The position numbers and the translations under genes are program-made. DNA of 64,000 nucleotides from NCBI GenBank assembly GCA_022749755.1, contig CM040446.1, positions 10,874,367 through 10,938,366 on the forward strand, in the 5' to 3' direction. Origin of the DNA: Azadirachta indica (Eukaryota > Streptophyta > Magnoliopsida > Sapindales > Meliaceae). The notes under the pieces were generated by a model. It was given only the letters and a program-made list of their open reading frames with translations. It did no database searches and was not told where the DNA came from. This document shows positions 63,697 to 64,000 of the stretch, piece after piece. Numbering within the stretch: the stretch's first letter is position 1; each line of letters opens with the position of its first letter.

Positions 63697-64000
63697 AGTT
63701 ACAGTGGCAAAAAAAGTATCTCAGCAACGAAAAAAGCTCATAATAGAACCAACAACATAAAGTAGCAAGCAGCAGTTAGAGTTGGCAAAAATATTGCAAT
63801 TATGACATAACAAAATCCACCAAAACACAATAATTTTAATTTTAATTTATATTATATTATTAATATTATAATAATTTTATTTATATTAATTACCTTTAAT
63901 AATTTTGTTTTAACTTTTTGTTATCTTTTAATAATTATGTTGCTAACTTTTTTTGTTTAATTACTATTTAATATTCAACTTTGACTACTGGATTTTAATG
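63697..64000. repeat. Second copy of the 61.77-62.07 kb sequence
   Basis: It aligns with 61771-62070 at a constant offset of about 1,930 bases (for example CAGCAACGAAAAAAGCT at 63722 against 61792), with few differences, and runs off the window end. The two copies flank the ~0.5-kb tandem repeats. Confidence 0.9.

Larger units (their letters stand above)
50913..64000 (-). mobile_element. CACTA (En/Spm) DNA transposon, 3' end inside the window, 5' end beyond it
   Basis: The left terminus begins CACTACTAGAC at 50913 and is followed by subterminal repeats. Inside, on the minus strand, are a TNP2-type transposase gene (58273-61337) and a second gene (52023-56213) with Transposase_24, coiled-coil and Ulp1-like parts. 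These are hallmarks of plant CACTA elements. The matching right terminus (ending TAGTAGTG) is not found before 64000, so the element is at least 13.1 kb. Both genes carry stops and frameshifts. Confidence 0.85.

Noticed and set aside
1..64000. tRNA, rRNA or microRNA genes
   Set aside because: No cloverleaf with conserved A/B boxes, no rRNA sequence and no clear miRNA-like hairpin outside repeats was seen by eye.

Overview
This is a 64-kb piece of a plant nuclear genome, most likely from a eudicot. It is AT-rich, its genes are split by short GT-AG introns, and much of it is transposon sequence. There are three host genes. The rest is decayed mobile DNA or AT-rich spacer. I see no bacterial operon, CRISPR array, tRNA or rRNA.

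Layout. 1-4604: minus-strand Ty3/gypsy element A, cut by the window edge (RT, protease and gag, then the 5' LTR). 7721-12626: a 5'-truncated L1-type LINE on the plus strand, with several inactivating lesions. 13272-22189: minus-strand Ty3/gypsy element B of the same family, complete with both LTRs, a TTCTA target-site duplication and a primer-binding site, but with decayed coding sequence. 26156-26580: a MITE-like inverted repeat. 28001-34815: host gene 1 (+), an ARID-PHD chromatin protein matching plant ARID4, 15 coding exons and 745 aa. 38192-41447: host gene 2 (-), a subgroup XI (UNE12/LRL-like) bHLH factor, 7 coding exons and 526 aa. 44113-46849: host gene 3 (-), an RBR (RING1-IBR-RING2) ubiquitin ligase, 4 exons and 367 aa, with one apparent GC-AG intron. 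47634-50538: TIR-like ends enclosing a gypsy remnant (C) in which an LTR is joined directly to RT. 50913-64000: a CACTA (En/Spm) element on the minus strand whose far end lies beyond the window.

The CACTA element is the most unusual part. It has a TNP2-type transposase gene (58273-61337). A second gene (52023-56213) has a Transposase_24-like N-terminus, a coiled coil and a C-terminal Ulp1/C48 cysteine-protease domain spread over small exons, with the His, Asp and Cys positions all readable. Related sequence lies upstream of both genes. A partial copy of the second gene's first exon lies at 58020-58240. Beyond 61.7 kb there are 1.93-kb-spaced direct repeats and a three-copy ~0.5-kb tandem repeat with GC-rich palindromes. 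Both CACTA genes carry stops and frameshifts, so this copy is probably non-autonomous now.

Exon boundaries were found by reading splice sites and keeping the frame, and all three host genes join without a break. Family names rest on recognised motifs, not on a database search.
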